Notes under the pieces: model-generated
Told to the model about the DNA's origin: nothing
Seen by the model: the letters and a program-made list of their open reading frames with translations, nothing else
Databases searched by the model: none
In this document: positions 45,656 through 55,402 of the stretch, piece after piece
Numbering within the stretch: position 1 is the first letter of the stretch
Layout of the letters: every line of letters begins with the position of its first letter
Translations under genes and position numbers: made by a program
From: Devosia sp. RR2S18
GTDB taxonomy: Bacteria > Pseudomonadota > Alphaproteobacteria > Rhizobiales > Devosiaceae
Reading direction: 5' to 3'
NCBI RefSeq assembly: GCF_030177755.1
Contig: NZ_CP126539.1
Coordinates: 954,001 to 1,018,000 of the forward strand
Length of the DNA: 64,000 bases

Positions 45656-46108
45656 TTAACACGGCAGCGCCGCGAGATCATAGGTGCGCATCGCCAGATG
45701 TGGCATGCCGCCGTCCTGAAACTCTTCGCCAAAGGCCACAAACCCCAGCTTTTCATACATGCCGATCTTGTCAGTCTGGGCGGTGAGATAGAACCGGTTC
45801 TGGCCCTGGGCACGACCATGCTCCATTGCTGCCAGCATCATCAGCCGCGCTATGCCGCGGCCGCGGAAGAGTGACCGCACGGCAACCCGGCCGATCTTGA
45901 GGTGCTCGGGCTTGTCGATCATGCGCAGCGTGCCCACCACTTCGCCCTCCAGCACAGCGACGAAGTGGGTCGCCGTCATGTCATCGGCATCGTGCTCCTC
46001 TTCTTCAGGCACCTTCTGTTCCCAAACAAAGACCTCGCGGCGGAGCGCGAAGGCGGCATTGCAGAGGGTGGAAAAAGGCGGGGCGACGAGGATGGTGGGC
46101 TGGGTCAT
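45656..46108 (-). CDS. GNAT family N-acetyltransferase, ElaA-like
   Basis: Acetyltransferase of 150 residues with an ALRREVFVWEQKVPEEEEHD start that resembles ElaA, acetyl-CoA loop VRSLFRGRGIARLMM and the MYEKLGFVAFGEEFQDGGMPH segment. The substrate is unknown. ATG 46108 is preferred over an upstream frame because AAGGCGGG precedes it and the motif spacing is normal. Confidence 0.82.
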   Translation of the reverse strand: MTQPTILVAPPFSTLCNAAFALRREVFVWEQKVPEEEEHDADDMTATHFVAVLEGEVVGTLRMIDKPEHLKIGRVAVRSLFRGRGIARLMMLAAMEHGRAQGQNRFYLTAQTDKIGMYEKLGFVAFGEEFQDGGMPHLAMRTYDLAALPC

Positions 46109-46209
46109 GGCCCGCCTTTTAGCGTGAGGCGCAGCCGGGCTCAATCGCCGCCTAGCGAAGAGCTTGTGCCACGTGTAAGCATCATCCGCACACCCAGGGG
46201 AAGACCAAG

Positions 46210-46821
46210 ATGAGCATCGAATTCCTGATCACAACTCTGGTTGTCGTGATCTCCCCCGGCACGGGCGCGCTCTATACCATCGCAGCCGGACTTTCGCGCG
46301 GCAGCCGCGCCAGTGTCTGGGCGGCCTTCGGCTGCACCCTGGGTATCGTGCCGCATATGCTCGCGGCAATCACTGGGCTGGCGGCGGTGCTTCATGCCAG
46401 CGCACTCGCTTTCGAGATCATCAAATATGCGGGGGTTGCCTACCTGCTCTACATGGCCTGGGCGACGTTGCGCGATACCGGCTCGTTGAGCGTCGAGGCC
46501 GATCGGACCCCTAAATCGGCGGGCAAGGTGATCGTCGAGAGCATCCTGATCAACATTCTCAACCCCAAGCTCTCGATCTTCTTTTTTGCTTTCCTGCCGC
46601 AATTCGTTCCGGCCGCGACGCCAAACGCCGTTCTCCGCATGCTGGAATTGAGCGGGGTGTTCATGGTGGTGAGCTTCGTGGTCTTTGCGATCTATGGTCT
46701 GTTTGCCGCCGCTATTCGCGGACAGGTGATCAGCCGCCCATCCATCATGGCCTGGACGCGCCGAACCTTCGCCGCATCCTTCGTGCTCCTGAGTGTCCGG
46801 CTGGCGCTGACTGACCGCTAG
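46210..46821 (+). CDS. LysE/RhtB family exporter
   Basis: Amino-acid exporter of 203 residues with about six membrane helices. The N-terminus FLITTLVVVISPGTGALYTI contains the conserved SPGP-like motif (SPGT here), followed by GSRASVWAAFGCTLGIVPHM and LLYMAWATLRD. It is convergent with flhA, sharing a CTAG at the stops. The substrate is unknown. Confidence 0.88.
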   Translation: MSIEFLITTLVVVISPGTGALYTIAAGLSRGSRASVWAAFGCTLGIVPHMLAAITGLAAVLHASALAFEIIKYAGVAYLLYMAWATLRDTGSLSVEADRTPKSAGKVIVESILINILNPKLSIFFFAFLPQFVPAATPNAVLRMLELSGVFMVVSFVVFAIYGLFAAAIRGQVISRPSIMAWTRRTFAASFVLLSVRLALTDR

Positions 46822-48953
46822 ATGCTGCCGACAGTCTTGAGGCGGATCCGGGGATGAACCTCGTTCTGGCTCATGACCACGGTCTGGGGACGGAAGCGCT
46901 CGATGATGGCGCGGACATGGGGCCGGATCGAGGGCGAGGTGATCAGCACCGGGATCTCGCCGGCCTGAGCGGCGCGCTCAAAGCCCTGCTGGGTGGCCGA
47001 GATGAATTGCTGCAGGCGCGACGGCGCCATAGCAAGGTGCCGGTTGTCGCCTTCGCCCACCATGGCTTCGGCGAAGTCGCGCTCCCATTGATGCGAGAGC
47101 GTGAGGAGCGGCAGATTGCCGTCACCGTTAAGATTGGCGGCGCAGAGCTGGCGGGCCAGACGCGAGCGCACATGCTCGGCGATCATCTGGGTCGAGCGAC
47201 CGGGACCGGCAATCTCGGCAATGCCCTCAAGAATGGTCGAGAGATCGCGGATGGAGATGCGCTCGGTGAGGAGCGTCTGCAGCACGCGCTGCACCCCCGA
47301 AACCGAGATTAGGCCGGGAACGATATCCTCGACGAGCTTTTGCTGATCCTTGGGCAGGCCCGAAAGGAGCGACTGCACGTTGGCATAGCTAAGGAGGTCA
47401 GCGACATTGGCCTTGAGCACTTCGGTGAGGTGGGTTGAGATCACCGTCGAGGGATCGATGATTGAGAGACCGCGCAATTCGGCCTCGTCGCGCAAGGCGG
47501 GTTCGATCCAGGTCGCGGGTAGGCCGAACGTGGGCTCGGTGGTGTGGTGGCCCGGCAGGTCGATCTGGTTGCCATAGGGATCCATAACCATGAGCTGGCT
47601 GGCGTAGATCTCGCCGGCGCCGGCCTCCACTTCCTTGATGCGGACCTTGTAGACATTTGGCTCGAGCTGCATGTTGTCGAGGATGCGCACGGGCGGCATG
47701 ACGAAACCCAGCTCAATTGCCAGCTGGCGGCGCAGGGCCTTGATCTGCTCGGTGAGGCGATCCGAGCCGGTCTCGTCTTCCTTGACGAGGCTAAGCAGAC
47801 CATAGCCCAGTTCGAGCTTGAGTTCGTCGATCTTGAGCGAGTCGGTGATGGGCGGCTCGGCCGATGGCGCGCCGGGGGCACCGGGCTGCTCAGCGGCCTT
47901 TTTGAGGTCGGCCATGGCTTCGGTGGCTTCTCGCTGGTCCTTGGTTCCGGCTGCCCGCCAGGCCATATAGCCGACCCCGCCCGCCAGCGCCAGGAAGGGA
48001 ATAATGGGCATGCCGGGCAGGAATGCCAGGGCCGCCATTACCGCCGAGGACATGCCCAAGGCGCGGGGATAGCCGGTGAACTGGGCCGAAAGCGCCTTGT
48101 CGGCCGAGCCGACCACGCCGGACTTAGACACGAGAATACCCGCGGCGGTGGAGACGATCAGCGCGGGGATTTGCGAGACAAGGCCGTCACCAATAGTCAG
48201 CAGCGTATAGACATTGCCGGCCTCCTGGATGGAGAGGCCTTCCTGCATCATGCCGATCACCATGCCGGCAATGACGTTGATGAAGGTGATGATGAGGCCG
48301 GCGATAGCGTCGCCGCGCACGAATTTGCTGGCACCGTCCATGTTGCCGAAAAAGGCGCTTTCGCCTTCAAGGTCGGCGCGGCGCTTCTTGGCGGTGTCTT
48401 CATCGATAAGGCCGGCCGAGAGGTCGGCGTCGATCGCCATCTGCTTGCCCGGCATGGCGTCGAGGCTGAAGCGGGCGGCGACTTCGGCGATACGGCCCGA
48501 GCCCTTGGTGATGACGATGAAGTTGACGATGACAAGGATCGCGAACACCACCACGCCGATGATGAAATTGCCGCGCATCACGAAATTGCCGAAGGCTTCG
48601 ATCACGTGGCCGGCGGCATCGGTTCCGGTGTGGCCCTCCGCGAGGATGAGGCGGGTGGTGGCGAGATTGAGGCCCAGCCGCAGCATGGTCGCGATCAGGA
48701 GCACCGTTGGAAAGCTCGAGAATTCCAGCGGCTTCTGGATAAACAGCGAGGTCATGAGGATCATGACCGAAAAGACGATCGATACCGCGAGCAAGCCGTC
48801 CAGCAGCAGCGGCGGCAGCGGCACGATGAGGATGACGATGAGCCCCATGACGCCCGTGGCGAGCGCGATGTCGCCCGAGCGCAGCATGTCGACAACGCTG
48901 CGCGCAGAGGGGATCTTAAAGCCCGGCCGGGGCGACGTGGGGAGATCGGTCAT
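46818..48953 (-). CDS. flhA: Flagellar export apparatus protein FlhA
   Basis: Export gate protein of 711 residues: about eight N-terminal membrane helices with the FHIPEP core (FSSFPTVLLIATMLRLGLN, GDAIAGLIITFINVIAGM) and a large cytoplasmic platform that binds FliJ and chaperones. It is the last gene of the fliF operon here, 29 bases after flbD. Confidence 0.96.
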   Translation of the reverse strand: MTDLPTSPRPGFKIPSARSVVDMLRSGDIALATGVMGLIVILIVPLPPLLLDGLLAVSIVFSVMILMTSLFIQKPLEFSSFPTVLLIATMLRLGLNLATTRLILAEGHTGTDAAGHVIEAFGNFVMRGNFIIGVVVFAILVIVNFIVITKGSGRIAEVAARFSLDAMPGKQMAIDADLSAGLIDEDTAKKRRADLEGESAFFGNMDGASKFVRGDAIAGLIITFINVIAGMVIGMMQEGLSIQEAGNVYTLLTIGDGLVSQIPALIVSTAAGILVSKSGVVGSADKALSAQFTGYPRALGMSSAVMAALAFLPGMPIIPFLALAGGVGYMAWRAAGTKDQREATEAMADLKKAAEQPGAPGAPSAEPPITDSLKIDELKLELGYGLLSLVKEDETGSDRLTEQIKALRRQLAIELGFVMPPVRILDNMQLEPNVYKVRIKEVEAGAGEIYASQLMVMDPYGNQIDLPGHHTTEPTFGLPATWIEPALRDEAELRGLSIIDPSTVISTHLTEVLKANVADLLSYANVQSLLSGLPKDQQKLVEDIVPGLISVSGVQRVLQTLLTERISIRDLSTILEGIAEIAGPGRSTQMIAEHVRSRLARQLCAANLNGDGNLPLLTLSHQWERDFAEAMVGEGDNRHLAMAPSRLQQFISATQQGFERAAQAGEIPVLITSPSIRPHVRAIIERFRPQTVVMSQNEVHPRIRLKTVGSI

Positions 48954-48982
48954 CGGGTGGCGCCGCCGCTGGAGCTAGCCAA

Positions 48983-50350
48983 TTACGCCACGCTCCGCCG
49001 CTCGCCGGGCTCGGGAACATGGGTTCCTTCGTCGGCATATTGGTTGAGCTTGTTGCGCAGCGTGCGGATCGAGATGCCCAGGATGTTGGCGGCGTGCGTG
49101 CGGTTGCCCAGCGTGTGGTCGAGGGTGTCGAGGATAAGATCGCGTTCCACATCGGCCACGGTGCGGCCCACGAGGGCACGGCTCATGGTCTCGGCGGTCT
49201 GCGCCAGTTGCGCGGAGAGCGAGCTCGCCTGCGCCGCCTCGGCCAGACCCATGCCGTCGGGCAGCACGATCGCGTCGGCGTCGATGATATCGCCCGATGA
49301 AAGCAGCACCGCGCGATGGAGCGTGTTTTCCAGTTCGCGGACATTGCCCGGCCATGGCGCTTTCAGCAGGGCGGCGCGCGCATCGGGGGCGAGTTCGCGC
49401 GGCGGCAGCCCGTTGGCCTTGGCATATTTGGCAACGAAGTGCTCGGAGAGGGCAACGATGTCGCCCGGCCGGTCGCGCAGGGCGGGGAGCTTGAGGTTCA
49501 CCACGTTGAGGCGGAACAGCAGGTCCTCCCGGAAGCTGCCCTCGCGCACGGCCTCATTGAGATTGCGGTTGGAAGTGGCGAGGATGCGGATATCAACCGG
49601 CACGGGCTTGGTGCCACCGACACGGTCGATCACGCGCTCCTGGATGGCGCGCAAGAGCTTGGCCTGGAGGCGCACATCCATCTCGGAGATTTCATCGAGC
49701 AGCAGCGTGCCACCCGAGGCTTCCTCGAACTTGCCGATGCGGCGCGCGACGGCGCCGGTAAAGGCGCCCTTCTCATGCCCGAACAGCTCAGATTCGAGCA
49801 GCGCTTCGGGAATGGCCGCGCAGTTGACCGAGATAAACGGTTTGCTCGCCCGCTTGGAGCGCGCATGCACATATTTGGCGATGACTTCCTTGCCCGTACC
49901 GCTTTCGCCGGTGATGAGGATCGAGGCATCGGAGCCCGCGATCTGGTCGGCCATCTTGACCACCCGCTCCATTGCAGGGTCGCGGAACAGGAATTCGCTG
50001 GAGTCCCGAGCCACGGCCGCGATCACGGCGGCGATCAGCTCGGCGTCGGGGGGTAGGGGAATGTACTCCTTGGCCCCGGCGCGGATGGCGTTGACCGCCG
50101 CTGCGGCATTGGCCTCGACGCCACAAGCTACCACCGGAATGGCGATGCGCTCGGCTTCCAGGCCCGCGATCAGCCCGGCAATGTTCATGGCCACGTCGAC
50201 CAGCAGCAGGTCGGCGCCCTTGCCGGCGCGGAGCGAGGCGAGTGCGATTTCCACCGAAGGGGCGTGGGCAACCTTGGCGCCACCCTCCATGGCCATCTTG
50301 GTGGCGGTAGTGAGTTGGCCTTCGAGCGGTCCGACGATGAGGAGACGCAT
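48983..50350 (-). CDS. flbD: Sigma-54 transcriptional activator FlbD
   Basis: Enhancer-binding protein of 455 residues. The N-terminal receiver lacks the N-terminal acidic pair (LLIVGPLEG) but keeps a D52, so phosphorylation is doubtful. The AAA+ domain has Walker A GESGTGKE (148-155), the sigma-54 loop GAFTGA (195-200) and [10 protein letters not shown] Fis-type helix-turn-helix ends it ([21 protein letters not shown]). In Caulobacter FlbD drives late flagellar genes, and a sigma-54 promoter upstream of fliK in this window is a likely target. Confidence 0.93.
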   Translation of the reverse strand: MRLLIVGPLEGQLTTATKMAMEGGAKVAHAPSVEIALASLRAGKGADLLLVDVAMNIAGLIAGLEAERIAIPVVACGVEANAAAAVNAIRAGAKEYIPLPPDAELIAAVIAAVARDSSEFLFRDPAMERVVKMADQIAGSDASILITGESGTGKEVIAKYVHARSKRASKPFISVNCAAIPEALLESELFGHEKGAFTGAVARRIGKFEEASGGTLLLDEISEMDVRLQAKLLRAIQERVIDRVGGTKPVPVDIRILATSNRNLNEAVREGSFREDLLFRLNVVNLKLPALRDRPGDIVALSEHFVAKYAKANGLPPRELAPDARAALLKAPWPGNVRELENTLHRAVLLSSGDIIDADAIVLPDGMGLAEAAQASSLSAQLAQTAETMSRALVGRTVADVERDLILDTLDHTLGNRTHAANILGISIRTLRNKLNQYADEGTHVPEPGERRSVA

Positions 50351-50364
50351 GGTTTCCGAGCTCC

Positions 50365-50715
50365 TTACTGCGGCTTGATAATTTCGGTCATGGTGACGCC
50401 CAGGCGTCCATCGACCAGCACGATTTCGCCACGAGCGACGAGGCGTTCATTGATGAAGATTTCGACGGCTTCGCCGACCTGGCGGTCCAGTTCGATGACG
50501 GTGCCAACGTCCATCTTGAGGAGCTCGCTGACGGCCATCTTGGTGCGGCCGAGAACCACCGAGACCCGCACGGGCACGTCGAACACCGCCTCGAGATCGG
50601 CGGCGCTGCGCTCCACATGGGCCTCAGGGCCACCGGCCCGGCGGGGCGCGGCCATTTCCTCGAGGTCGAAGTCCTCGCGGGCGGTGGTGTCGCTATCGGA
50701 ATCGGAAGCGCTCAA
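50365..50715 (-). CDS. fliN: Flagellar motor switch protein FliN
   Basis: C-ring component of 116 residues. The SpoA-like domain runs [20 protein letters not shown] and ends with [20 protein letters not shown] and GVTMTEI. The N-terminal 45 residues are acidic and variable. It overlaps fliH by 4 bases. Confidence 0.94.
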   Translation of the reverse strand: MSASDSDSDTTAREDFDLEEMAAPRRAGGPEAHVERSAADLEAVFDVPVRVSVVLGRTKMAVSELLKMDVGTVIELDRQVGEAVEIFINERLVARGEIVLVDGRLGVTMTEIIKPQ

Positions 50716-51371
50716 TGGCCGCTCTCCTCTGTCGTCGGGTTGCCGCTGCGGGCGGCGAGATAGGATGCAATTTTGCGGTCGATCTCCTTGGAGACCGCGC
50801 CGATGTCGCGGACCAGCCCGCCATCAACCCATTCGAGCTTACCGTCGCCCAGGCGCTGTTCGGGGTCGCCCATGACGATGAGCCGGCCCGAAAAGCCCGA
50901 GGTGTGCATGTGGCCCGTCGCGATTTCGCGAATGCCGTCGGCTAGGTCGGGATGGCAGCGGATGACCAGATGCGGCACCCCGCCCAGGCTCTGCATGCAT
51001 TCCCCGATCAGAGCATCGAGCTCGACCGTGGGGTAGCGAGCCAGCAGATGAAGGGCCAGCTTGCGGCCGATGCTGGCGGCGAGATCGATGGCTTCGCGCT
51101 GCGCCTCCAGCCTGGCATCGTCCAGGGCTGCCGTCATCTCGATGCTACGGGTCGCCAGCGTGCCGGCGGCAGCGGCAAGGGTCTGCGCGGCCTGGGCGCT
51201 GGCATTGCGCTCCCCTTGAGCGAGGCCTTCGGCATAGGCGTCCTCGCGGGCCTGCGCGACCAATTGCGCCACCAGTTCCTCGGGCACGGTGGGCACCGGC
51301 GGCGGCGCCGGTTTGTTGGTCGGCCGGTTGCCCAGGTCGAGATCGAAGGTGAAGCGTGCCGGTTGTCCCAC
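50712..51371 (-). CDS. fliH: Flagellar assembly protein FliH
   Basis: Regulator and linker of the FliI ATPase, 219 residues. Proline-rich N-terminus, an Ala/Glu-rich helical middle and a V-ATPase E-subunit-like C-terminus (LVIRCHPDLADGIREIA, DGKLEWVDGGLVRDIGAV). Weak family conservation, but the position between fliG and fliN supports it. Begins on the base after the fliG stop. Equivalent to FlbE of Caulobacter. Confidence 0.87.
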   Translation of the reverse strand: MGQPARFTFDLDLGNRPTNKPAPPPVPTVPEELVAQLVAQAREDAYAEGLAQGERNASAQAAQTLAAAAGTLATRSIEMTAALDDARLEAQREAIDLAASIGRKLALHLLARYPTVELDALIGECMQSLGGVPHLVIRCHPDLADGIREIATGHMHTSGFSGRLIVMGDPEQRLGDGKLEWVDGGLVRDIGAVSKEIDRKIASYLAARSGNPTTEESGH

Positions 51372-52454
51372 TTACGCCACCATCTGGTCGTCGGCTTTGG
51401 TCTTGAGGATGACGATCTCGCCCTTGGCCGCGAGATCCTTGGCGGTGGAGACCATGCGGCCTTGTGCCTCGTCCACGTCCTTGAGCCGGACCGGGCCCAT
51501 GGCCTCCATGTCGTCGCGCAGGAGCTTGGCGGCGCGGCCCGACATATTGGCGAAGAAGTACTCCTTGACCGCCTCGTTGGCGCCCTTGAGCGACATCGCC
51601 AGCTCCTTCTTGTCAATGCGCGTGAGCAGTGTCTGCACGGCCGAGGCCTCGAGCTTGGCCAAATCTTCGAAGGTAAACATTAGCGACTTGATGCGCTCGG
51701 CGTCGTCGCGATTATTCTCTTCAAGCGTGGTGATGAAGCGTGCTTCGGTCTGGCGGTCGAAACTGTTGAAGATCTCCGCCATCTGCTCGTGGCTGTCGCG
51801 ACGCTTGGAGTGGTTGAGCGTCGACATGAACTCGGTGCGTAGGGTGGTCTCGATTTTTTCGAGGATTTCCTTTTGCACCGGGTCGAGCCCCAGCATGCGC
51901 TGCACCACGTCCATGGCCAATTCCTCGGGCAGCACCGCGAGGACCTTGGAGGCGTGGTCGGTGGCGATCTTGGAGAGCACCACAGCGATGGTCTGGGGAT
52001 ATTCGTTCTTGAGATAGGCGGCGAGTACGTCCGCCTGCACGTTGGAGAGCTTCTCCCACATGTTGCGACCAGCCGGGCCACGGATCTCCTCCATGATGGA
52101 ATCCACCCGGTCCTGCGAGAGGAAGCTCAGCAGGAGGCGCTCGGTGGAGTCGGTATTGCCGGACAGCGAGCCGTTGGAAGAAATGGTGGTGACGAACTCG
52201 ATCATGAGGTCGTCCAGCATTTCCTGGGTGATCGGGCCCAGACGCACCATGGCGCGCGAGAGCTGCTTGATTTCGAGTTCGTCGAGTTCGCTGAAGATCG
52301 GCCGGCCATAGTCGGGCCCTAGGGCCAGCAGCAAGGCCGCGGCCTTCTCGTCGCCCTTGAGCACGCGTTGCGTTGCATCGGACCCAATAGTCAGCTGCTT
52401 GCTGGCAGAGGACTGAGCGTCGGGGAGGTCGGTGGATTGGGAAACAAGAGCCAT
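51372..52454 (-). CDS. fliG: Flagellar motor switch protein FliG
   Basis: Rotor protein of 360 residues with N, middle and C domains; middle domain [28 protein letters not shown] and the C-terminal torque helix region ([22 protein letters not shown], with conserved charged residues for stator contact) are evident. It follows fliF by 5 bases. Confidence 0.96.
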   Translation of the reverse strand: MALVSQSTDLPDAQSSASKQLTIGSDATQRVLKGDEKAAALLLALGPDYGRPIFSELDELEIKQLSRAMVRLGPITQEMLDDLMIEFVTTISSNGSLSGNTDSTERLLLSFLSQDRVDSIMEEIRGPAGRNMWEKLSNVQADVLAAYLKNEYPQTIAVVLSKIATDHASKVLAVLPEELAMDVVQRMLGLDPVQKEILEKIETTLRTEFMSTLNHSKRRDSHEQMAEIFNSFDRQTEARFITTLEENNRDDAERIKSLMFTFEDLAKLEASAVQTLLTRIDKKELAMSLKGANEAVKEYFFANMSGRAAKLLRDDMEAMGPVRLKDVDEAQGRMVSTAKDLAAKGEIVILKTKADDQMVA

Positions 52455-52459
52455 GATGT

Positions 52460-54091
52460 CTATGCCGCGCTACCCAGCCAGTCGCGCACGATCAGCGCGG
52501 CTTGCTTGGGGTTTTCCTCAACCAGCGTGCCGACGGTCTTAAGCGTCTGCAGCTGGGTCTCGCCCATCGACTTGGCATTGGCCACCCAGGCCGGCGTCTT
52601 GTCTTTGGGTTCTTCGATCAGTTCAGGTACCACCTGGCCATTTGGCCCCAGGGTCGCGTGATGGCTCAGTTCAGCCGCTTCGGGCAGCGCCAGTGGCTGC
52701 GTCTCGGGTGTCAGCACCTTTTTGAGCAGCGGGCGCATCACGAAGAAGACGAGTGCCAAGGCGATGAGGAGGGTAACGGCCATCTCGGCGGCGTTCATCA
52801 GGTCGTCGCGGGTGAAGTCGAGCAGACCGCCGGTGCCGTCCGTGCCCGGCACGGCGAGTTCAGGCCGCTCGGCGAACTGCATGTTGACCACTTCGACGCT
52901 GTCGCCGCGGGTTTCGGAGAAGCCCACGGCCGAGCGGACCAGGGTCAGGATCTGCGCGATCTCGTCGGCCGTGCGCGGGGTGTAGGTGGTATTGCCCTCG
53001 GCATCAGTCGCATAGGTCCCATCTACCACCACGGCAACCGAGAGGCGCTTGACCGAACCAGCTTCGGTGGCGGTGGTCTGGGTGGTCTTGGAAATCTCGT
53101 AATTGGTGATTTCTTCGGTGGTGCTGCCCTGCTCGGTGGTGCCTTCGGCGCCATTGTTCTGGGACGCGCCGGGCAACTCGTTGGCAACGGTGACCTGGCC
53201 TTCGGTGCCGCCCGACAGGCTTTCGCTCTCGCGCACCTGACTGGAGCGGACGACCTGCGACTCGGGGTCGAAGGTTTCCTGGGTGACCGTGGAGCGATTG
53301 AAGTCGATCTCGGCGGCAACTTCGACGCGCGCCCGGCCGGCGCCCACGATATTGGCCAGCATGTCCTCGACGCGGGTGCGGAGGCGGTTTTCAAAGCCTA
53401 GCGTCCGCTCGGCAGCTTCGCCGGACATGGCGCCTTCGATTTCCTCGCCGGTGCCCGAGGCCAGGAGGTTGCCGCGGTCATCAACGATGGAGACGCGGCT
53501 GGGGGTGAGACCCTCGATGGCGGAAGCGACCATGTGCTGGATGGCGCGAATTTCGCTGGTGCCCAATTCGCCCCGCACCGACAGCACGATCGAGGCGGAA
53601 GGGTCCTTGCGCTCGCGACGGAAGAGTTCGCGCTCGGGCAGCACCAGATGAACGCGAGCCGACTTGATGCGGGCAAGTGAGGTGATGGTGCGGGCCAGTT
53701 CGCCTTCGAGCGCGCGTACATTATTGATGTTCTGGACGAAGCTGGTGGCTCCCAGGGTCGATTGCTCGTCGAAGATCTCGTAGCCAACCTGGCCACGCTG
53801 GGGCAGGCCCGAGCCGGCCAGATTCATGCGCAGCGTCGTGATCTGCTCGCGCGGCACGAGGATGGTGTCGCCTTCGCCGCGCAGCTCATAGGGCACGTTG
53901 AGGGTCTGCAACTCGGTCACGATGGCCGAGGAGTCCTCGAGGCTGAGGCCGGTATAGAGCGGGGCGAAGTTCGGCGCCTGCGAACGCAGGATCAGGAAGC
54001 CAAAGAAACCCAGCATGAGCACTGCCACGGTTGCCATGGCCGCGATGCGCGGCAGGCCTATCCGGTTGATCAGCTGGGTGAAGTTGTCCAC
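52460..54091 (-). CDS. fliF: Flagellar MS-ring protein FliF
   Basis: Membrane ring of 543 residues. Two membrane helices (about 17-35 and 443-465), a YscJ-like ring-building domain ([20 protein letters not shown]) and a central RBM3-like region. Heads the fliF-fliG-fliH-fliN-flbD-flhA operon. A CtrA-type box lies 80-94 bases upstream. Confidence 0.96.
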   Translation of the reverse strand: MDNFTQLINRIGLPRIAAMATVAVLMLGFFGFLILRSQAPNFAPLYTGLSLEDSSAIVTELQTLNVPYELRGEGDTILVPREQITTLRMNLAGSGLPQRGQVGYEIFDEQSTLGATSFVQNINNVRALEGELARTITSLARIKSARVHLVLPERELFRRERKDPSASIVLSVRGELGTSEIRAIQHMVASAIEGLTPSRVSIVDDRGNLLASGTGEEIEGAMSGEAAERTLGFENRLRTRVEDMLANIVGAGRARVEVAAEIDFNRSTVTQETFDPESQVVRSSQVRESESLSGGTEGQVTVANELPGASQNNGAEGTTEQGSTTEEITNYEISKTTQTTATEAGSVKRLSVAVVVDGTYATDAEGNTTYTPRTADEIAQILTLVRSAVGFSETRGDSVEVVNMQFAERPELAVPGTDGTGGLLDFTRDDLMNAAEMAVTLLIALALVFFVMRPLLKKVLTPETQPLALPEAAELSHHATLGPNGQVVPELIEEPKDKTPAWVANAKSMGETQLQTLKTVGTLVEENPKQAALIVRDWLGSAA

Positions 54092-54170
54092 GCGGGTACT
54101 CGAATCGAAGGGAATCTCTGCGGCCGCAAAGGGGTATGCGACCGCTGGGCAAAAATTACCTAGTGGATGG

Positions 54171-54185
54171 TAAACATTGTCTTAA
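54171..54185 (-). promoter_or_regulatory. CtrA-type box upstream of fliF
   Basis: On the minus strand TTAA, seven bases, TTTA: seven of eight positions match TTAA-N7-TTAA. In Caulobacter the fliF operon is an early CtrA-dependent transcript, which fits. Confidence 0.5.
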
Positions 54186-54245
54186 CCTCTCGTTTCAGAA
54201 TGCGAATTAGGGCAGAACTTGCCGGGTTCGGTTAAGGAGGGATGA

Positions 54246-54863
54246 ATGTTGAAGGTGCTCGGACGGGTCACGTCCATCAATGTGCGCAAAGTGCTGTGGG
54301 CGCTCGACGAGCTGGGGCTCGAATACGAGCAGGAGGATTGGGGCCTGCCGCTGCGGGACCCCAAGGTCCCCGAGTTCCTCGCGCTCAACCCCAACGGGCA
54401 GGTGCCCGTGCTGGTGGAGAACAACTTCGCCCTGTGGGAGAGCAACGCCATCCTGATCTATCTGGCCGAGCGCGAAAGCATCCTCTTGCCCGACCAGCTC
54501 GAGGAGCGGGCGGTGGCGCTGCAATGGCTGGGCTGGCAGGCAAGCGAGCTCAACGTGCCATGGGGCTATGCGGTGATGGCACTGATCCGCAAGGCACCCG
54601 GCTTTGATGATCCGGCTAAGATCACCGAATCCATGGGCAAGTGGTCGGCTAAGATGGAAATCCTCGAAGCCCAACTCGCCCGGGGGGAAGGCTTCATTGC
54701 CGGCAGCGAGTTTACCATTGCCGATATCGTGCTTGGCCTGTCTATCCATCGCTGGATGGAAATTCCGGCCGAGAAACAGGAATTCCCCGCGATCCGCCGT
54801 TACTACGAGGTACTTAAAGCTCGCCCGGCGGCAGCCAGGTGGATGACGGCGCAAACGCCATAG
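54246..54863 (+). CDS. Glutathione S-transferase family protein
   Basis: Cytosolic GST of 205 residues: thioredoxin fold with SINVRKVLWALDELGL, NPNGQVPVL (cis-Pro) and LWESNAILIYLAE (Ser/Glu that bind glutathione), then the helical domain with AGSEFTIADIVLGL. Position 9-13 SINVRK gives a Ser- or Cys-less active site start. AAGGAGG precedes ATG 54246. Substrate unknown. Confidence 0.9.
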   Translation: MLKVLGRVTSINVRKVLWALDELGLEYEQEDWGLPLRDPKVPEFLALNPNGQVPVLVENNFALWESNAILIYLAERESILLPDQLEERAVALQWLGWQASELNVPWGYAVMALIRKAPGFDDPAKITESMGKWSAKMEILEAQLARGEGFIAGSEFTIADIVLGLSIHRWMEIPAEKQEFPAIRRYYEVLKARPAAARWMTAQTP

Positions 54864-54879
54864 GTCGAGCAAACAGAAG

Positions 54880-54907
54880 GGGCCCGCCAGTGGTAACCGG
54901 CGGGCCC
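54880..54907. terminator. Terminator between GST and sciP
   Basis: Perfect 9-bp stem GGGCCCGCC / GGCGGGCCC with a 10-base loop, between two convergent genes. No long T run on the plus side; on the minus side CCCCTTCTGTTT follows, so it serves sciP at least. Confidence 0.65.
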
Positions 54908-54935
54908 TAGATCTTGTGACGCTTAGTGGCCTGGA

Positions 54936-55214
54936 TCAGCCTTCACGATAGTGCTGGATCCAGGTGGTGCGCAAACCGGCGAGGCCATGCTTGTCGATGG
55001 CGGCTTGCCAGTTCAGGAATTCGTCGACGCTAAGGGTATAGCGTTCGCAGGCCTCTTCGAGGCTGAGCAGACCACCGCGAACGGCAGCAACGACTTCAGC
55101 TTTACGGCGGATGACCCAACGCCTGGTATTAGCGGGCGGGAGGTCTGCGATCGTGAGCGGACTACCGTCCGGTCCGATTACGTACTTAACGCGAGGACGC
55201 ATTTGTACGGTCAT
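54936..55214 (-). CDS. sciP: CtrA inhibitor SciP (DUF1153)
   Basis: Small helix-turn-helix protein of 92 residues that blocks CtrA-driven transcription by binding CtrA at its promoters in Caulobacter. The DUF1153 signature is complete: VIGPDGSPLTIADLPP, NTRRWVIRRKAEVVAAV, GLLSLEEACERYTLSVDEFL and GLAGLRTTWIQHYR. It lies in a flagellar neighbourhood and has its own promoter region with a CtrA-type box, consistent with a feedback loop. Confidence 0.95.
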   Translation of the reverse strand: MTVQMRPRVKYVIGPDGSPLTIADLPPANTRRWVIRRKAEVVAAVRGGLLSLEEACERYTLSVDEFLNWQAAIDKHGLAGLRTTWIQHYREG

Positions 55215-55266
55215 TTTACTCTCTACTCAACCTGACCATATGAGTACAAAGAGTAGGGCAGTGCCC

Positions 55267-55281
55267 TTAAAATACCCCTAA
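55267..55281. promoter_or_regulatory. CtrA-type box upstream of sciP
   Basis: TTAA, seven bases, CTAA on the plus strand (seven of eight positions), 53-67 bases before the sciP start. A second TTAAG lies at 55300. Confidence 0.45.
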
Positions 55282-55326
55282 GGGGAAACTTACAACCGGT
55301 TAAGATTAGTGTTGCTTTTCAAGCAA

Positions 55327-55354
55327 TTGAAAAGCCCGGACCGGGGTCGGGCCG
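55327..55354 (-). terminator. Terminator after flgD
   Basis: On the minus strand GCCCGACC / GGTCCGGGC with a bulge, then TTTT. It overlaps one arm of a separate inverted repeat GCTTTTCAA-GCAA-TTGAAAAGC (55314-55335) whose GNRA loop is notable. It separates flgD from sciP. Confidence 0.6.
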
Positions 55355-55402
55355 AGCTCTGCAATAGGGCTGTGAAAGCGAGTGTTAGACGCTGATCGTC
55401 CG

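Noticed and set aside
47544..50378. A 944-codon plus-strand frame opposite flhA and flbD
   Set aside because: Shadow of two clear flagellar genes in a GC-rich genome; the translation has no domain features.
54146..54165. Possible sigma-54 promoter upstream of fliF
   Set aside because: GG and GC elements are eight bases apart, not ten, so spacing is wrong.
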